Assembly (NCBI GenBank): GCA_037074765.1
Contig: JBAMDO010000036.1
Span: 186,001-250,000 of the forward strand
Length of the DNA: 64,000 bases
Origin: Mansonella perstans
Taxonomy: Eukaryota; Nematoda; Chromadorea; Rhabditida; Onchocercidae
Direction of reading: 5' to 3'
Part shown: positions 61,101-64,000 of the stretch, one piece after another
How positions within the stretch are numbered: the first letter of the stretch is position 1
Layout of the letters: each line of letters begins with the position of its first letter
Notes under the pieces: model-generated
Database searches by the model: none
What the model was told of the DNA's origin: nothing
The model's input: only the letters and a program-made list of their open reading frames with translations
Made by a program: the position numbers and the translations under genes

Positions 61101-61531
61101 ATTAAGTTCAATCAATTGTACTATGGAACGGCTGAAGTTGAATCGGCGATCATTCGTGGAAAATGCTGTTAATGGTTAGGTTTAATCTGTCATAATTTAA
61201 TTTCTTCTTGTTTTCCTAGACAATTGTCTTCTCACATATCATTTATCATTTTTTTTTTTACAAAGCAGTATCGATGCTTTGATACAGGAAACAAAGACCT
61301 TGATTCAGAATATATTTTATGGTCTCAAGAAAAAACGAAAATGTGGAAGGACTTGAAGGATACCATGCTCAAGTATCTTTCCCAATTTTAGAAAAAAGTG
61401 AACTATTAGCAGTATCAGAACTTCGTAAATGGCTTCAGACGATGAATGAAAAGCTTTCCGTAATGGAACGCAAATTTACGGGAGTGACACTTGCCCGCAA
61501 AGAACTGGATCGTTTGGCTGCTGACCAACAG
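49103..61531 (+). CDS. spectrin-repeat-like helical protein, 5' exons (3' partial)
   Basis: I recognise the style, not the gene. Exons 49103-49168, 55986-56162, 58981-59084, 61101-61174 and a last visible exon ending at 61531 join in phase with good splice sites. The start ATG follows a TATA-like box. The protein is helical, with ESDFLRRRMEIIEKGIKLSATLP, CTMERLKLNRRSFVENAV and then SELRKWLQTMNEKLSVMERKF, which looks like the start of a spectrin repeat (conserved Trp, then Leu). The last exon can begin at 61392 without any break. Alternatively it begins at 61288, which adds a spectrin-like helix (MWKDLKDTMLKYLSQ) but needs one extra base near 61386-61389 to stay open. The gene continues past 61531 and probably past the window. 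Dystrophin-related, nesprin or other spectrin-family proteins are candidates. Confidence 0.6.
49169..55985 (+). other. large first intron (6.8 kb)
   Basis: No embedded gene was accepted. It contains (TG)n at about 52354-52373, (TC)n at about 53912-53931, ATA/ATT triplet stretches and poly-T runs. Minus-strand open frames at 50590-51898 are Lys/Phe-rich composition effects. Confidence 0.5.
56163..58980 (+). other. second intron (2.8 kb)
   Basis: No gene was seen. It holds poly-T runs near 56900 and 57930, decayed tandem sequence (TTTAAATTCT variants) at about 57060-57180, and the 58351/58521 direct repeat. Confidence 0.5.
58351..58562 (+). repeat. direct repeat, about 36 bp, 171 bp apart
   Basis: The core TGTTATTATTTTGTTGGAAT continuing through TTTGATATTTTTTCTT occurs from about 58351 and again from about 58521, with unrelated sequence between. 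Confidence 0.75.
59085..61100 (+). other. third intron (2.0 kb)
   Basis: AT-rich, with a poly-A run at 61018-61036. An open frame at 59338-59586 has no motifs and was not called. Confidence 0.5.
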
Positions 61532-64000
61532 GTTTCATTTCCGTTTTTTCTTTTCTCTATTTTTTCTGTCTTTTTCTTCTTCTTAATAAACAGAAAATAA
61601 ATATTACTTTTTTATATTTCGTGTTAATTTGTTTTGCAACAATAGACGACAGGTGGACAAATGTTTGCGTGTAGAATACTTAAATACTTATGTACTGTAA
61701 ATGTATCTAAGTTAATTTTCGTTATTTTTTGTCTTTAAATCTTGAAATTTAAATTTATCATTTACAGATCTAAGATAGGTACACAATGTTCTGATAATTT
61801 TCTTTCATAAATTGTCACAAGTATCATTTAAGTTATTACATTTATCTTGAAATTATTCAGAGATTTTCACTTGGAAAAAAGATTACTTTTCTTGCATTGA
61901 TTCATAGAAATTTATTTCATTTTTGATTGGACCATCTAAAGTAATCAGTTTTGGCATATGCATATGAATTGAATATGATGAGAGAGTAAGTTTTCTGTAG
62001 GAAATTTAAGAAGTGGAAAATGTGAAATAGGAAAAAAAAAAGGCGAGGCAAACTGCTGGGCTGAAATGTCGTAAAGGCGAAATGGCTATTCCTTTTAAAT
62101 TTTATTGTTAATATTTTTCTTTAATAAAATAATTTTCTGTTGCTTATTGTTTGTGTAATGTGTGTAAAATAAGCTGACCATTGATTGGTCGAACTTTTGA
62201 TCGAGATTTTTTTATTACATTGATTTGACAGATTTCCATCAATGTTTATTTATTGCGGTAAAATTTTTATAACTATAGCATAAATGTTAGAAAAAATCAC
62301 AGCGAGTGATATTTATGTTTTGCAGAAATAATAAATGATAACAGTGAGAATTTTGACTGAAGAAATGTTTGTAATTTCATGTTACTTTTCTAAATTTATC
62401 TTTTAAATATTATTCCATTCGTTTTTGTTTTTCTATTCTTTGTTTTTTTTTTTTTTTTTTTTTTTAAATAGAATATCAATAATTTTGTTAAATTGATAAT
62501 TACAATAAAATGAGTTGAATTTTCTTCCAAAAAAAATTATGAGGTCAAAGTATTTTTTGTTGAAACATTTTTACAAATCAAAATTATATCGATCATTTGG
62601 ATTTATTTTTTTATTTTCAGTAATGATTTAATAGTTATATGTCGATATATATATATATTTCTATAACCTTGAAAATAATATGCACAGATATATGAGCTAT
62701 CCATACTTTTGTCAACAGTATGTGTCACACTGCCTAACTAATACTGTTGTCGCTACTGTTACTACAACTACCATTACTGTTATAACTACCCGAGTATTTG
62801 CAATTCTAATTCTATGGATCATCAACATTTCACCTTCCCATATCATCCGTTCTTCTTCAGTAGTTTCCGGTAATCCGTAATCTACGTAATTGTTGTTGTC
62901 GTTATTGCTGATTATTATTAATTTTGTCAAATGATGTTATATCGTTCATTCTTGATATATTTTTGCTTTCCCTGTCAGATATTTCAATATTTGTTAATAA
63001 AAAATCATAATCATAGTAATAATGACAATAATATTAATAAGTAATAATAGTAGCAATAATTTATTATTAAACATTAATTAATAGTAATGATAGTAACAAT
63101 AATTTGTTTTTAACATTAATAAAAAATTGTTAAATTTACAAGTACTAAATTTATGTCAGATTATTTATCAGAGATATATAGTAATCCATAGATTTTAAAT
63201 AGATTAAATAAAAAGGTAAGAAATGATGAAATCGACTCACTTCATTAATTAGGAGTAAAATTTTAAAATTGTTCAAGATATACAATCGAAGATAACTATT
63301 TACTTAAAGCGGTCACAACTACTTAAATCAAAATACGTGAATTCAGTTTTGGTGTTATGTCTAGCTGTGGTGACATGACATATGACTGGAATTAATGGAG
63401 GATATTTCAGTATTATTTATGAATGAATGAAGTTGCGAGAATAGTGCAAATAGGGCATAATTTACTTTTGAGAGGTCACAGAACAGTTTAACTGATTTTA
63501 TCAATTATTTTTGATATTTGATTGAGCGACATTTGCATTAAGTAATCTTTTCTCTCCATTTGCAGTAAATTATCATTTGAAATGAATAACTACTAATCTC
63601 TACTGTTGCTAATATTTTTTTTTTGGCTTCAAACGGAGGAACTTTGCATAATTATTCTTTGAAACATAGTTTCATTAATTGATTTTCGTTGTTAAGTTTT
63701 GAACTTATATGATAAAGAAACTTAAAAGTGAGAAACGAGTGATGTTGGTTAATTTTTGAGGTACAAAAAGCAAACAGTTCTGTTGTTTTATTCATTATTT
63801 TGCATATTATTTTTTGAAATATGGTGCCTTATACTCAAATGATCTATGAATTATCATAAAATTAGCTAAATTAATTTCTATTTATTCATAAGTAGTCTTC
63901 ATTTTCTTAATATGTTATCTATTGGCTCAAACATTAAACAGACGATGCTATGGCTCTCAAGATAGCATGACAAAGTATTATTAATGTTATTGTGTGTATA
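61532..64000 (+). other. probable intron of the spectrin-like gene, running off the window
   Basis: A donor (GT at 61532-61533) opens this stretch, but no convincing next exon was found. It holds a long poly-T at about 62445-62465, a (TA)n run near 62645-62660 and AAT/ATA triplet arrays at 63000-63130. Overlapping open frames at 62680-62930 on both strands look like repeat artefacts. Confidence 0.45.

Noticed and set aside
1..64000. tRNA, rRNA, SL RNA genes and telomeric TTAGGC arrays
   Set aside because: I looked for cloverleaf and T-loop motifs and TTAGGC runs by eye and saw none. A covariance-model scan could overturn this.

Overview
This is AT-rich eukaryotic DNA (roughly 70% A+T by eye) with small exons, short T-rich introns ending in the nematode-type acceptor TTTTCAG, and long poly-T and microsatellite runs. 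Gene content and style point to a nematode, most likely a filarial (spirurid) worm. That placement is inference. Exons were joined by hand from phase and splice signals; all coordinates are read by eye.

Layout. 281-1278 (+) holds the 3' part of mitochondrial ribosomal protein mL49. 2414-4723 (+) is a coiled-coil protein that may be an ANCHR/ZFYVE19-like abscission regulator without its zinc fingers. 5490-7389 (-) is a complete five-exon steroid 5-alpha-reductase. 8339-10598 (+) is an unrecognised coiled-coil, Ala/Pro-rich protein. 11337-14469 (+) is a ZHP/RNF212/Zip3-type RING protein of meiotic crossover control. 16376-19100 (+) is an LCLAT1/ACL-8/9/10-type lysophospholipid acyltransferase.

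From about 19975 to 35431 lies a complex segmental duplication built around a second acyltransferase paralogue. Arm A (19975-26523, +) carries the gene with a one-base deletion in exon 2. Arm A' (28644-33838) is an inverted copy whose gene (29096-31544, -) reads intact. A third piece, A'' (33850-35431, +), carries only the last exon. Between A and A' sits a wrecked BEL/Pao LTR retrotransposon (26524-28604). Its left edge is exactly where A stops matching A'', and a short inverted piece of the same element lies at the A' junction. This palindrome-like block is the most interesting structure here.

35432-49020 has no gene I can support. It is dense in simple repeats, with a 37-38 bp minisatellite, a CTGCAA array, small hairpins and an 0.84 kb foldback (45521-46358). 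A TATA-like box at 49024 precedes a widely spread gene (49103 to beyond 61531, +) that looks spectrin-repeat-like and runs out of the window.

The genes do not form one pathway. They include lipid and steroid metabolism (5-alpha-reductase and two acyltransferases), mitochondrial translation, cytokinesis and meiosis. The two acyltransferases are tandem paralogues and the only functionally linked pair.
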